A DNA stretch of 64,000 nucleotides from positions 496,001 to 560,000 of the forward strand of contig NZ_JAUSYU010000001.1 in NCBI RefSeq assembly GCF_030817075.1. The letters run 5' to 3'. The DNA comes from Arthrobacter sp. V1I9. Its GTDB lineage: Bacteria; Actinomycetota; Actinomycetes; Actinomycetales; Micrococcaceae. The translations under genes and the position numbers were made by a program. The notes under the pieces are model-generated. The model saw nothing but the letters and a program-made list of their open reading frames with translations, did not search any database and was not told the origin of the DNA. Shown piece after piece: positions 36,816-46,323 of the stretch; position 1 is the stretch's first letter, and every line of letters begins with the position of its first letter.

Positions 36816-37847
36816 ATGGACAGCATGACTACTCCGGCAGTGCAGGTGGCGCGAGGCGGACCCGTGACCCGTAAGGACGTTGCGCGCTATGCCGGCGTCA
36901 GCACCGCCGTCGTCAGTTACGTTGTCAACGGCGGGCCGAAGAAGGTGGCTCCTGCCACCGAAGCCAAGGTCCAGGACGCCATCCGCGTCCTGGGCTACCG
37001 CCCCAACGCGGCCGCCCGCGCGCTCAAGCTGGGTTCCAGCGAGACGCTGGGGCTTGTGGTTCCGGATATCTCCAACCCGTTCTTCTCCCTCTTCTCCCAT
37101 GCCGTGGAAGATGCCGCCGCTGCCCTGGGGTACGCCCTGGTTTTGAGTAACTCGGACGGGAACCTCGCAAAGGAACGGCGGAATATCCGGAACCTCGCCG
37201 CAAGGCAGGTGGACGGCGTGCTGCTGGCAAGTGTCCTTTTTGAACCGGACCTGGAGGTCCTGGAAACGGCGGACATCCCTTCGGTCCTGCTGAACCAGGA
37301 ACGGGACGCCCCCGGGTTCAACAGCATCGGCGTGGATCTCGCGGCCGGCGCCCGGATTGCCGTGGAACACCTGATTGGCCACGGACACACCAACATCGGG
37401 CTGGCCATGGGTACCAACGTCTCCGGCGCCACCGACGGCCGTGAGGTGGGCTGGCGGGAGGCCTTGCAGGCGGCCGGCCTGCCCGAAGGCCCGATTGTGT
37501 ACAGCGCATTCACCCGGCCCGGCGGCTACCTTGCCGGTCAGCGCCTGCTGGCGTCGGTGAACCGGCCTACAGCCATTTTCGCCACCTCGGACATGCAGGC
37601 GATCGGCCTGCTCCGGGCGGTCCATGAGGCAGGGCTGGCCGTCCCGGGCGAGATCGCGGTGGCCTCCTTTGACGGTTCCGCCGAGTCCGAATACTCCTGG
37701 CCGCCGCTGACCACGGTTGAACAGCCTGTTGCCGGCATGGCGGAAGCTGCGGTGGCAGCGCTGGTGGGAGCCAGCCGCGGCGAGAAGCCCCGGCACCGGA
37801 TCTTCGACACCACCCTGCACGTCCGGCAATCCTGCGGCTGCCCGTAA
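36816..37847 (+). CDS. LacI-family transcriptional regulator
   Basis: A 343-residue repressor with the N-terminal LacI headpiece (VTRKDVARYAGVSTAVVSYV, followed by the hinge-helix region ending NAAARALK) and a periplasmic-binding-protein-like sensor domain. Its ATG follows the oxidoreductase stop by one base; ATG 36825 is an alternative. It most likely controls the divergent galactoside operon and oxidoreductase through the palindromic sites at 35446-35459 and 35524-35537. The inducer is expected to be a galactoside or a derivative. It is convergent with the DeoR gene. Confidence 0.92.
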   Translation: MDSMTTPAVQVARGGPVTRKDVARYAGVSTAVVSYVVNGGPKKVAPATEAKVQDAIRVLGYRPNAAARALKLGSSETLGLVVPDISNPFFSLFSHAVEDAAAALGYALVLSNSDGNLAKERRNIRNLAARQVDGVLLASVLFEPDLEVLETADIPSVLLNQERDAPGFNSIGVDLAAGARIAVEHLIGHGHTNIGLAMGTNVSGATDGREVGWREALQAAGLPEGPIVYSAFTRPGGYLAGQRLLASVNRPTAIFATSDMQAIGLLRAVHEAGLAVPGEIAVASFDGSAESEYSWPPLTTVEQPVAGMAEAAVAALVGASRGEKPRHRIFDTTLHVRQSCGCP

Positions 37848-37858
37848 TGCCTTCCGCG

Positions 37859-38647
37859 CTAGAGCTCCGCGAGCCGCAGCCGGCCCACCCGCTCCTGCAG
37901 GATGCGTTGCGCCTCGGTGCCGAGGCCGGGATCACTGATGACCTCGTCCACCTCCTCAAGCGCAGCGATTGAACTGATGCCCAGCAGCCCCCACTTGGTG
38001 TGGTCGGCGAGCACCACGGTTTTGCGTGCGGCGGCCACGAACGCCCGGTCCGTCTCGGCTTCCAGCAGGTTGGGAGTAGTGAATCCTGCGGCGGCATCCA
38101 TCCCGTGGACACCCAGGAACAGCACGTCCAGGTGCAGTTGCTTGAGGGCGCCGGTTGCGATGGGGCCCACCAGGGCGTCCGACGGCGTGCGCTCGCCGCC
38201 GATCAGGATCACCGTTGAGGCGAAGCGGGCGGAACCGGCGGAAGCGCCATGATGGAACAAGTCTGCGATGCGCACCGAGTTGGTGACCACCGTGATCCGG
38301 GGGCCGTTGGTGAGTTCCTTGGCCAGCGCCCACGTGGTGGTGCCTGCGCTGAGGCCTACCGCCATGCCTTCCTGCACCAGGCCGGCTGCTTCCACCGCGA
38401 TGGCCCGCTTCTCGGCAGTCAACTGGGTGGATTTGAGGTCGAAGCCGGGCTCGTGGGTACTGGTGTCGCCCGGAATTTTCGCCCCGCCGTGGATGCGCTC
38501 AAGGCGGCCGCCCTCCTCCAGCACTTCGATGTCACGGCGGACTGTCATCAGGGATACGCCCAGCTGCTGCGCCAGGTCTGAAACCCGGACAACCCGTTCG
38601 CGCTGAAGAGCGTCCAAAATAGCCTGGTGGCGTGCGACGGCAAGCAT
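37859..38647 (-). CDS. DeoR/GlpR-family transcriptional regulator
   Basis: A 262-residue DeoR-type repressor: N-terminal helix-turn-helix (VRVSDLAQQLGVSLMTVRRD, then the family signature with LERIHGGA) and a C-terminal phosphosugar-sensing domain with GLSAGTTTWALAKEL and VVTNSVRIADL. Such proteins usually sense a sugar phosphate. Its neighbours are the LacI gene (convergent) and acs, neither an obvious target, so it may act elsewhere or on the galactoside pathway's downstream steps. Start ATG at 38647; no close ribosome site is seen. Confidence 0.9.
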   Translation of the reverse strand: MLAVARHQAILDALQRERVVRVSDLAQQLGVSLMTVRRDIEVLEEGGRLERIHGGAKIPGDTSTHEPGFDLKSTQLTAEKRAIAVEAAGLVQEGMAVGLSAGTTTWALAKELTNGPRITVVTNSVRIADLFHHGASAGSARFASTVILIGGERTPSDALVGPIATGALKQLHLDVLFLGVHGMDAAAGFTTPNLLEAETDRAFVAAARKTVVLADHTKWGLLGISSIAALEEVDEVISDPGLGTEAQRILQERVGRLRLAEL

Positions 38648-38690
38648 CTAAGCGATCCTTCAGGGCAGGGGGCAGGGCTGCTCCCAGCAT

Positions 38691-38737
38691 ACGACGACGG
38701 CGCCGCCCGGCCGTTCGGTGGGCCGCGCCGTCGTCGT
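38691..38737 (-). terminator. Hairpin downstream of acs
   Basis: ACGACGACGGCG (38691-38702) and CGCCGTCGTCGT (38726-38737) pair perfectly over 12 bp, with further pairing possible inside. It sits 14 bp past the acs stop and is the likely acs terminator, without a T-run. Confidence 0.65.
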
Positions 38738-38750
38738 GCGCCTGCTTTGC

Positions 38751-40772
38751 CTACTTCCGGAGCGACTCCGCGATCTGTTGCATGATGGTCGGGTCCGAGA
38801 GGGTGGTGGCGTCGCCCGGATCCCGGCCTTCGGCGACGTCCTTGAGGAGGCGCCGCATGATCTTGCCTGAGCGGGTCTTGGGCAGTTCGGGGACCACCAG
38901 GATGTTCTTCGGCTTCGCGATGGGGCCGATCTCCTTACCCACGTGGTTGCGAAGTTCCTGGACGGTTTCATCGCCGTTGTTGGCGGCGTCCCCGCGCAGG
39001 ATCACGAACGCGACGACGGCCTGCCCGGTTGTCTCGTCGGTTGCGCCCACGACGGCGGCCTCGGCCACGGCGGGGTGGGATACGAGGGCGGATTCGATTT
39101 CGGTGGTGGAGAGCCGGTGCCCGGAGATGTTCATGACATCGTCCACCCGGCCCAGGAGCCAGATGTCGCCGTCCTCGTCCTTTTTGGCGCCGTCCCCGGC
39201 GAAGTACATGTTCTCGAAGCGGGACCAGTAGGTGTCCTTGAAACGTTCGGGGTCGCCCCAGATGCCGCGGAGCATGGCGGGCCAGGGTTCGCGGATCACC
39301 AGGAACCCACCGTGACCGTCGGGCACGGATTCGCCCATCTCGTCCACCACGTCCACGGCGATGCCGGGCAGCGGGACCTGCGCCGAGCCCGGCTTGGTGG
39401 CGGTGACGCCGGGCAGCGGGGCGATCATCTGCGCGCCGGTCTCGGTCTGCCACCACGTGTCCACGATGGGGGTCCGGTCTCCGCCAATGACCTTCCGGTA
39501 CCACATCCAGGCCTCGGGGTTGATGGGTTCGCCCACGGAACCGAGCACCCGGAGGGAGATCAGGTCGTACTTGTCCGGGATTTCCCGGCCCCACTTCATA
39601 AACGTCCGGATAGCCGTGGGAGCGGTGTAGAGGATGGAGACCTTATACTTCTCCACGATCTCCCACCAGCGGCCCTGGTGCGGGGAATCCGGGGTGCCCT
39701 CGTACATCACCTGCGTGGCGCCGTTGATGAGCGGTGCGTAGGCGACGTAGGAGTGGCCGGTGACCCAGCCGACGTCGGCCGTGCACCAGTACACGTCCGT
39801 GTCCGGGTGCAGGTCGAACACTGCCTTATGCGTGTACGCGGTCTGGGTGAGGTACCCGCCGGTGGTGTGCAGGATGCCCTTCGGCTTCCCGGTGGTCCCG
39901 GAGGTGTAGAGGATGAAGAGCGGGTGCTCGGAATCATGGCCCACCGCGGTGTGCTCGGGGGAGGCGGCGTCCACGGTGTCGGCCCACCAGTGGTCCCGGC
40001 CCTCGTGCCAGTCCACGTCCTGGCCGTTGCGCTTGACCACCACCACGTTCTGCACCGTGTGGCCATCTGCATCTCCCTGGCGGGACAACGCTTCATCCAC
40101 CGCGGACTTCAGGGCGCTGGGCTTGCCCCGCCGGTAGGTGCCGTCAGCGGTGACCACCAGTTTCGCCTCGGCGTCGTCGATCCTGGACCGCAGGGCGTCC
40201 GCGGAGAAGCCGCCGAACACCACCGAGTGCACGGCACCGATCCGGGCGCAGGCCAGTAGGGTGATGACTGCTTCGGGAATCATCGGCAGGTAGACGGCCA
40301 CCCGGTCACCCTTGACCACGCCCAGGGACTCGAAGGCGTTGGCGGCCTTCTTCACCTCTTCGGTGAGCTGGGAGTAAGTGTAGGTGCGGGTGTCGCCGGG
40401 TTCGCCCTCGAAGTAGATGGCCACCCGGTCACCGCGTCCGTTCTCCACATGCCGGTCCAGCGCGTTGTAGGCGGCGTTGACTTCCCCGCCCACGAACCAC
40501 TTCGCGAACGGCGGGTTGGACCAGTCAAGTGCCTGGTCAAAGTCCTTGCTCCAGGTCAGCAGCTCCCGGGCCTTCTTCGCCCAGAAAGCGGGACGGTCAG
40601 CAGCAGCTTCCTCATACTCCCCGGCGGTGACAACGGCGTCAGCAGCGAACTCAGGAGACGGTGGAAACGCCCGGGTCTCGTGAAGCAGGTTTTCAAAGGC
40701 ATCGCCCTGCTGGCCGCCCTGCCCCGAGCCTGAAGGAGCGGTGGCCGTGGAGCTTGAAGTGTCGTGGGACAT
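38751..40772 (-). CDS. acs: Acetyl-CoA synthetase (AMP-forming)
   Basis: A 673-residue enzyme that activates acetate to acetyl-CoA through acetyl-AMP. The adenylate-forming signature [17 protein letters not shown], the WWQTETGA motif, and the C-terminal [11 protein letters not shown] with the catalytic lysine, the usual target of acetylation control, are all present. The ATG at 40772 (MSHDTSSS) has GAGG upstream; upstream in-frame codons lack one. A 40-residue Ser/Gly-rich N-terminus precedes the conserved part. A Crp-type site about 40 bp before the predicted transcription start suggests activation by the GlxR-like regulator. Confidence 0.96.
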   Translation of the reverse strand: MSHDTSSSTATAPSGSGQGGQQGDAFENLLHETRAFPPSPEFAADAVVTAGEYEEAAADRPAFWAKKARELLTWSKDFDQALDWSNPPFAKWFVGGEVNAAYNALDRHVENGRGDRVAIYFEGEPGDTRTYTYSQLTEEVKKAANAFESLGVVKGDRVAVYLPMIPEAVITLLACARIGAVHSVVFGGFSADALRSRIDDAEAKLVVTADGTYRRGKPSALKSAVDEALSRQGDADGHTVQNVVVVKRNGQDVDWHEGRDHWWADTVDAASPEHTAVGHDSEHPLFILYTSGTTGKPKGILHTTGGYLTQTAYTHKAVFDLHPDTDVYWCTADVGWVTGHSYVAYAPLINGATQVMYEGTPDSPHQGRWWEIVEKYKVSILYTAPTAIRTFMKWGREIPDKYDLISLRVLGSVGEPINPEAWMWYRKVIGGDRTPIVDTWWQTETGAQMIAPLPGVTATKPGSAQVPLPGIAVDVVDEMGESVPDGHGGFLVIREPWPAMLRGIWGDPERFKDTYWSRFENMYFAGDGAKKDEDGDIWLLGRVDDVMNISGHRLSTTEIESALVSHPAVAEAAVVGATDETTGQAVVAFVILRGDAANNGDETVQELRNHVGKEIGPIAKPKNILVVPELPKTRSGKIMRRLLKDVAEGRDPGDATTLSDPTIMQQIAESLRK

Positions 40773-40890
40773 GTGAACCTCATCATTCATCGATCTTTGC
40801 TGCGCGGAGATCCGCCGCCGGGCTCCGCCGCCTGCACGACGCCGGGCACCTGCTGGGTACGGACTTCCGCAAAGAGCCGTTCCGGAATCA

Positions 40891-40896
40891 AGACTA
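40891..40896 (-). promoter_or_regulatory. -10 box of acs
   Basis: TAGTCT on the minus strand, with no recognisable -35 at the proper distance, which suits an activator-dependent promoter. The predicted start near 40884 gives a leader of about 110 nt. Confidence 0.45.
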
Positions 40897-40915
40897 ATGC
40901 TTGCCCGGCAGTGCA

Positions 40916-40931
40916 TGTGTGCGGTGTCACA
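40916..40931. promoter_or_regulatory. Crp/GlxR-type binding site upstream of acs
   Basis: TGTGT-GCGGTG-TCACA matches the consensus TGTGA-N6-TCACA with one mismatch. Its centre is about 40 bp before the predicted acs start, the position for class II activation. In the rest of the 402-bp gap 40773-41174 I see only a 7-bp hairpin (CCCGGGC/GCCCGGG, 41082-41099) in the leader of the next gene. Confidence 0.55.
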
Positions 40932-41174
40932 GACCACCCCGTGAACGGCATTTATTAAGCGATGAATGGCTGCAGGCCCAACCTCCGGCAGGCATTCCGC
41001 GCCGTGCCCAGCTAGTGATCAGTCAGGCTGTTGACTAGGCTGAGATGGAATTGTGACTTCACTGCGGACCGCCCTCCCCGCCCCGGGCAAGCGCCCGGGA
41101 CGGGTCGGATCCGCTTTAAGACGGCACGGTTTCGGGGCCACCAGCCCTGGTGCCGCCACGCTAAGGAGAACAGA

Positions 41175-42527
41175 ATGAACCAGCAGAGCTTTGGCCATAA
41201 AATTGGCCCCGATACGGAGGCAGGCTCCAGCACCACCGGCGCCGGCCCGGCTTCGGGCACCAGCCAACAGGCCACAACCGGATTGAAGGGCGGCGCGAAC
41301 GCCCACCAGGCGGTGCTCGGTCCATTCACCATCCGCGACCTCGCCGTGTTTGCCGCCACCGTAATCCTGTTCGTTGCTTCCCTGCTCCCCATGTTCGGCG
41401 GGCGGTACAACCTGTGGAACCTGAACAACCTCTTCTTCCTGGGGCTGGGCATCGTCCTGCCCCTGGCAGTGAGCGCCCTCTTTGCCGCGCGGAGGCTGGC
41501 GCCGGGCACGAAGATCCGCATCGGTTCGCTGTCCATTGACCAGTTCGCTTCCGTGGTGGCGTCTTTCGCCGTCGCCTTTTTCTTCCTGTCCGTGGCCGGA
41601 GCCTACGTTCCCAGTCTCCTGGTGGGCCTGATCGGGGCCGTGGTGCTTTTCGCCGTGACGGTCCTCGGCCGGTTCCTTCCGTACATCTCCCCGGACTTCC
41701 AGGGCCGGACCGAAGCCCCGGCGCATGTGGTGGCCCGGGAAGCAGCCGTTCCCGTCCAGAAGCCGCGGGCGCCCAAACCGCCGAAGGCTGAGTCAGGCAA
41801 GGCAGACTCCAGCAAGGCTGTGCCCGCTTCCGCTGCCAAGGCAGCAGGCGGAGCGCTGTTCGGCGGTGCCGGAGCCGGTTCCTCCGCCGTCCAGCCGGGC
41901 ACCTCGCACCACGCACCCGCAACAGCAGCGGTTCCCACTGCGGCGCCCGCCGCCGGGGCCACGGGCGCTGCCCCGGTTTCAACCGCACCCGAGGTTTCCG
42001 ACTTCACCTCCGCAGGTGACCCGGGGCCTGCAACCCAGGCCGCCGACGTCGTCCGTCCCTCCGCAGCTCCGGCGGCGGAAGAGACGCAGTTGGGAGACAT
42101 CCCCACGGCCGGTGCTGCTGCCGGCCCGGGTGCCTCGGCTGCTGCGGCCCATCAGTCTGCGGCCCAGCAGTCTGCCGGCCAACACGACGGCGGCGCCACG
42201 GCGGCGCCTGCGGCCCAGGGGACATGGGAGCCGCCCGCCGCTACGGCGGTGCACCAGCAGGTCCGTGTCGAAGAGCCCATCGGGGCAACGGTGGACCCGT
42301 CAAGCCGGCCCGAGGAATCAGAGGAACAGCCCATCCACGAGGCTTTCTGGTTTGCTGTGGCGCAGCACCGTACAGCCTTCGACCCCCGCACCGGGGCCCC
42401 CGCTTTCGTCATTGAGCCGGGCGGCTGGGTGCTCGCCCTCGAAGACCGCGGACACGAGTTCCTGGTCCAGCACACCGATGGACGGCTGGGCGTGCTGCGC
42501 GACCTCACCAATATCGAGCGCGGCTAA
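41175..42527 (+). CDS. Membrane protein with a long Ala/Pro-rich linker
   Basis: A 450-residue protein of unknown function. Residues 1-50 are polar; three to four hydrophobic helices follow between about 55 and 175 (for example LAVFAATVILFVASLLPMF). Then comes about 170 residues of Ala/Pro/Gly/Ser-rich low-complexity sequence, and a compact conserved-looking end (HEAFWFAVAQHRTAFDP, then VLALEDRGHEFLVQH). The C-terminal piece may be a small beta domain sensing or binding something on the cytoplasmic face. AAGGAG 8 bp before the ATG sets the start. The next gene, nth, starts 3 bp after its stop, so the two are likely cotranscribed. I do not recognise a named family. Confidence 0.75.
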   Translation: MNQQSFGHKIGPDTEAGSSTTGAGPASGTSQQATTGLKGGANAHQAVLGPFTIRDLAVFAATVILFVASLLPMFGGRYNLWNLNNLFFLGLGIVLPLAVSALFAARRLAPGTKIRIGSLSIDQFASVVASFAVAFFFLSVAGAYVPSLLVGLIGAVVLFAVTVLGRFLPYISPDFQGRTEAPAHVVAREAAVPVQKPRAPKPPKAESGKADSSKAVPASAAKAAGGALFGGAGAGSSAVQPGTSHHAPATAAVPTAAPAAGATGAAPVSTAPEVSDFTSAGDPGPATQAADVVRPSAAPAAEETQLGDIPTAGAAAGPGASAAAAHQSAAQQSAGQHDGGATAAPAAQGTWEPPAATAVHQQVRVEEPIGATVDPSSRPEESEEQPIHEAFWFAVAQHRTAFDPRTGAPAFVIEPGGWVLALEDRGHEFLVQHTDGRLGVLRDLTNIERG

Positions 42528-42530
42528 CAC

Positions 42531-43388
42531 ATGGCCTCGCCCCGGGCTTCAAGGGCCGGCGGAGTGGCAGCACCCTCCGGCCCGGCTCCGGGCATGCCCG
42601 TGGTCTCCGCGGAGTCGATGCTTGGCCTGAAGCGGCGGGCGAGGCGCATCAACAGGGCTTTGGCCGAAAAGTACCCCTACGCCCACGCGGAGCTTGATTT
42701 CCGCAGCCCGTTTGAACTGCTGGTGGCCACTGTCCTGTCAGCGCAGACCACGGACGTCACCGTCAACCAAGTTACGCCCCTGCTGTTCGCACGTTTCCCG
42801 GATCCGAGGTCCATGGCGGAAGCGGATCCGGCCGTGGTGGAAGAAATTATCAAGCCCACGGGGTTCTTCCGCGCCAAAACACGGAACCTGATCGCGTTGT
42901 GCACCCGGGTGGTGGACGAATACAACGGCGTGGTGCCGGGGCGCCTGGAGGACCTGGTGACGCTGCCGGGCGTGGGCCGGAAGACTGCCAACGTCGTGCT
43001 CGGCAACGCCTTCGGCATCCCCGGCATTACAGTGGACACCCACTTTGGCCGCCTCGCCCGCAGGTTCGGCTGGACGACATCCGAGGACCCGGTCCAAATC
43101 GAGTACGACGTCGCCGAACTTTTCGAAAAACGGGACTGGACCATGCTGTCCCACCGGGTGGTATTCCACGGGCGGCGGGTGTGCCACTCCCGGAGGCCCG
43201 CGTGCGGTGCATGCCCCGTGGCGAACTGGTGCCCCAGCTACGGCTTGGGCGAAACGGACCCCGTCAAGGCAGCCAAGCTGCTCAAGTACGAGCTCGCCCC
43301 GGGCAACGAAGCCCTGCTGTCTCAACTGTTGGCCGAAACGGACAGGGCCGCCGAAATCAGGATGGAATCCCAGAAGAGGACACCTTGA
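42531..43388 (+). CDS. nth: Endonuclease III
   Basis: A 285-residue DNA glycosylase/AP lyase that removes oxidised pyrimidines. The helix-hairpin-helix [13 protein letters not shown] holds catalytic Lys151, Asp169 follows in VDTHFGRL, and the [4Fe-4S] cluster cysteines are C218, C225, C228 and C234 (C-X6-C-X2-C-X5-C). The 30-residue N-terminal extension is non-conserved; a later start is possible. The stop overlaps the TTG start of the following Nudix gene by four bases. Confidence 0.95.
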   Translation: MASPRASRAGGVAAPSGPAPGMPVVSAESMLGLKRRARRINRALAEKYPYAHAELDFRSPFELLVATVLSAQTTDVTVNQVTPLLFARFPDPRSMAEADPAVVEEIIKPTGFFRAKTRNLIALCTRVVDEYNGVVPGRLEDLVTLPGVGRKTANVVLGNAFGIPGITVDTHFGRLARRFGWTTSEDPVQIEYDVAELFEKRDWTMLSHRVVFHGRRVCHSRRPACGACPVANWCPSYGLGETDPVKAAKLLKYELAPGNEALLSQLLAETDRAAEIRMESQKRTP

Positions 43389-44062
43389 GCGCGCGTGAAG
43401 ACCTGATCGAATTGGCCCGCAGGGCAGAGGCCGGATCCGCGGCGTCCCCTGATCCCCTGTGGGCCGCCCTCACCGTTGATGCGCAACGGGCGCGCAGGGC
43501 TGCCGTCCTGATGCTTTTCGGTGCACTGGACGACGTTCCGGCGGTTTCCGGGAAACCGCTGGCACCGGCGGACCTGGATGTCCTGCTGCTGGAGCGGGCC
43601 CACACCTTAGGATCCCACCCCGGCCAGATGGCGTTTCCGGGCGGCGGCATTGACGCCCGGGAAACGCCGGTACAGGCAGCTTTGCGCGAAGCGGAAGAGG
43701 AAACGGGCCTGGACTCAGACGGTGTCGAGGTGCTGGGCACCCTTCAGGAGCTTGGCCTTGCCCACAGCAACTTCCTCGTCACCCCAGTGCTCGGGTGGTG
43801 GAAGTCGCCGTCGCCCGTCCATGTGGTGGACTATGCCGAATCTGCCCAGGTGTTCCGGGTCCCGGTGCGGGACCTGCTGGACCCGGACAACAGGGTCATG
43901 GCCACAGTCCACCGGGCCGGGCGCACTTTCGACAGCCCGGCTTTCACCGTCAATGGCGTGGTGGTGTGGGGGTTTACCGGAATTGTCCTGAATGGCCTAT
44001 TTGAACAGCTCGGCTGGGCTGTGCCCTGGGACCGGAGCAGGGTCCACCCGATGGGTGTCTAA
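43385..44062 (+). CDS. CoA-pyrophosphatase-like Nudix hydrolase
   Basis: A 225-residue Nudix protein. The motif [14 protein letters not shown] directly before the Nudix box is the UPF0035 signature of NudL/PCD1-type CoA pyrophosphatases, and the box [22 protein letters not shown] fits the consensus. The TTG start overlaps the nth stop (TTGA), implying translational coupling. It likely cleaves CoA or oxidised CoA to phosphopantetheine and ADP; specificity is inferred from the signature. Confidence 0.87.
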   Translation: MSAREDLIELARRAEAGSAASPDPLWAALTVDAQRARRAAVLMLFGALDDVPAVSGKPLAPADLDVLLLERAHTLGSHPGQMAFPGGGIDARETPVQAALREAEEETGLDSDGVEVLGTLQELGLAHSNFLVTPVLGWWKSPSPVHVVDYAESAQVFRVPVRDLLDPDNRVMATVHRAGRTFDSPAFTVNGVVVWGFTGIVLNGLFEQLGWAVPWDRSRVHPMGV

Positions 44063-44108
44063 CGTCCGGGTTGCTGGCCCCGGCCGGCTTCTTTCGCCTC
44101 GACGGGTG

Positions 44109-44300
44109 TCAGGCCTGCTGCTGGCGGAGATCCACCACGATTCCCGTGGCCGCGTTCTCCCGCATGGCGTTGACGCCCTCCAGCAATGTATTGAGGGACT
44201 TGAAGTTCGGGGAGACGGCAACGATGTTGCCCTCTCCGTCCGTCAGCCGAAGCCGGTACGACTCGTCCCCTACCCGATGAATTTCAAACCTGCCCGCCAT
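44109..44300 (-). CDS. DUF1508 (YegP-like) small protein
   Basis: A 63-residue protein with the YegP fold pattern: MAGRFEIHRVGDESYRLRL, then VAVSPNFKSLNTLLEGVNAM and the ending GIVVDL. It contains one DUF1508 repeat where E. coli YegP has two. GGGGAGG 7 bp upstream is a strong ribosome site. Function is unknown; relatives are often stress-linked in annotation but without firm evidence. Confidence 0.72.
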   Translation of the reverse strand: MAGRFEIHRVGDESYRLRLTDGEGNIVAVSPNFKSLNTLLEGVNAMRENAATGIVVDLRQQQA

Positions 44301-44473
44301 GTGCCGGACCTCCCCTTGGTGTGCGTCGTTGCATCAACCTCTGGACCGATCTGTTTCAGTCACCACACGACTGTATCCCGGGTCACGGGGACCCGGCGAG
44401 CTACCGCCGGGTAGGTTACTTTTCTCGACAAATGTCGCCTTGGAGGGCTTCTGGTGCCCGTTCAGGGGAGGTC

Positions 44474-46189
44474 CTACTTTGCGTGGTCGTAGGAATCAAC
44501 CACCGCCACACTCACTGGAAACTCCACAGGTATAGGTCCGAACAGCAGGTCCTTGGCCGCGCCCGCGGCATCCTCGATTGCTTTGATACAGGCGTCCACC
44601 AGGTCCTCAGGCGCGTGGACCATCACTTCGTCGTGGAGGAAGAAAACAAGCTCCGCCCGGGCCGGACCTTCCGCGGCCAAGGCGCGCAGCCGCCGTCGTA
44701 ATTCCGCAAGCCAGCACGCTGCCCAGTCCGCCGCGGAGCCCTGGACCACGAAGTTCCGTGTGAAACGCCCCCTGGAACGGGCAATTGATTCCGCCCGCCG
44801 CTGCTCCTCCGCCGACGACGAGCGCTGGCTCTGGAACCAGCGTTCCGACGGCGGCGGGGAGCTGCGGCCGAGCCTGGTGGTGACCGTTCCGCCGGACTCG
44901 CCGGCGCGGGCCGCCCGTTCCACGAAGTCCACGGCCCGGGGATACGTCCTGGCGAGCTGCGGCATGAGGCGCCCGGCTTCACCGGAGGTGGCTCCGTACA
45001 TGGCACCCAGCAGCGCTACTTTCGCTTTCGAGCGGTCGCCGCCGAACCCTTTGGCGGCGATGCCTGCGTAGAGGTCCTGGTCCCTGGCGGCCTCGGCCAT
45101 GATCGAGTCCTTTGCCAGCGCCACCAGGACGCGGGGTTCGAGCTGTGAGGCGTCCGCGACGATCAGTTTGTAGCCGGGATCGGCGTGGACGGCGCCGCGG
45201 ATCTGGCGCGGTATCTGCAGGGCACCACCGCCCCTGGACGCCCAGCGGCCCGAAACCACGCCGCCCACAACGTACTCAGGGCGGAAGCGGCCACCGGCCA
45301 CCCACGCATCAAGCCAGGCCCAGCCGTTGGCCGCGTGCAGCCGCGAAAGTTTTTTGTAGGCCAGGAGCGGGGCTATGGCGGGGTGCTTGGATTCCTGCAG
45401 CTCCCACTGCCGGGTGCTCTTGACTTCGATCCCGTTCCGGTGGAGGGCCCGCATCAGGTCCTGCGGGGAATCCGGGTTCAGGGTTGGCGCGTTCAACAGG
45501 CCGCGCAGTTCGAGGTTCAAGGCCTCAAGTTTCGCCGGGCGGTGGCCCATGGGCGGTCGGGGCCCGAGATAATCAGCCAGGATCTCCTCATGCAGGTCCT
45601 CCCGCCAAGGGACGCCGGCGTGCTGCATCTCGGCGGCGATCATGGCGCTGGCCGATTCCGCGGCCAGGAGCAGCTGCAGCCGGTTGCGCCGGTTCTCCTC
45701 GGGGCTGACGGACGCCAGGGCTATCTGCTGGGCGGCGTATTCCTCCCGGAGGTCCTCCAGCGTGTGCCGGGTTTCGACGCCGGTGCCCGGATCATCGAAA
45801 AGGGCGCCTTGTTCGGGTGGCGGCGGAGGCGGTTGGAGGACCCGGGGCGGCTGTTGCGGGTCGTCGAGGGTGACCCGGTCCGCGTTCAGAGCATATTCGG
45901 TGTGCGCTGTGAACTGCGAATGGGCCAGGATGTTTCCGCACAAACCCAGGTCATGGCACCTGTCCAGTTCCACCCCGGATGCCAGCAGGGACGGGTACCA
46001 GTCCTGCGTCCGGTGCCAGATCCAGCGGGGAGGCCCGCCCTGCCGCCGGCGTTCCAGGCCGCGTACGACGGCGGGCAGTTCACTTGCGGGAACAGGCCGG
46101 GGTTCCGGGTTGGAGGGGTGGGGGTGGCCGGCCTGTGTGAGTTCCTGCAGGACCGCGCCCTGGGGGTGGGCGGCCAGCAGGAGGTACAT
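44474..46189 (-). CDS. PolA-family DNA polymerase lacking an exonuclease active site
   Basis: A 571-residue protein of the actinobacterial group usually annotated 'bifunctional 3'-5' exonuclease/DNA polymerase'. The polymerase palm and fingers are present: motif A VADASQLEPRVL (the usual Tyr after Asp is Ala), motif [15 protein letters not shown] and motif C FLHDEVMVH. The N-terminal about 200 residues lack the DED-type exonuclease residues as far as can be seen, and no 5' nuclease domain exists. It may be a repair or translesion-type enzyme; its role is unknown. It is divergent from the tad locus, 134 bp away. Confidence 0.85.
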   Translation of the reverse strand: MYLLLAAHPQGAVLQELTQAGHPHPSNPEPRPVPASELPAVVRGLERRRQGGPPRWIWHRTQDWYPSLLASGVELDRCHDLGLCGNILAHSQFTAHTEYALNADRVTLDDPQQPPRVLQPPPPPPEQGALFDDPGTGVETRHTLEDLREEYAAQQIALASVSPEENRRNRLQLLLAAESASAMIAAEMQHAGVPWREDLHEEILADYLGPRPPMGHRPAKLEALNLELRGLLNAPTLNPDSPQDLMRALHRNGIEVKSTRQWELQESKHPAIAPLLAYKKLSRLHAANGWAWLDAWVAGGRFRPEYVVGGVVSGRWASRGGGALQIPRQIRGAVHADPGYKLIVADASQLEPRVLVALAKDSIMAEAARDQDLYAGIAAKGFGGDRSKAKVALLGAMYGATSGEAGRLMPQLARTYPRAVDFVERAARAGESGGTVTTRLGRSSPPPSERWFQSQRSSSAEEQRRAESIARSRGRFTRNFVVQGSAADWAACWLAELRRRLRALAAEGPARAELVFFLHDEVMVHAPEDLVDACIKAIEDAAGAAKDLLFGPIPVEFPVSVAVVDSYDHAK

Positions 46190-46323
46190 GCTCCAATTCT
46201 GCCTTGTCTGCGAGGCCCCTCAAGCCGGGCGACTTTTCCTGCACAGGGCTGTTGAAAGGGGCGCTATCCACATACGGGCCCGGTCTCCTTATCCAAGCGG
46301 GGCAGCGGGTGGACAGTGGCTCC

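Noticed and set aside
38943..40259. 438-codon plus-strand frame opposite acs
   Set aside because: Acs motifs lie on the minus strand; the frame is a shadow of its codon bias.
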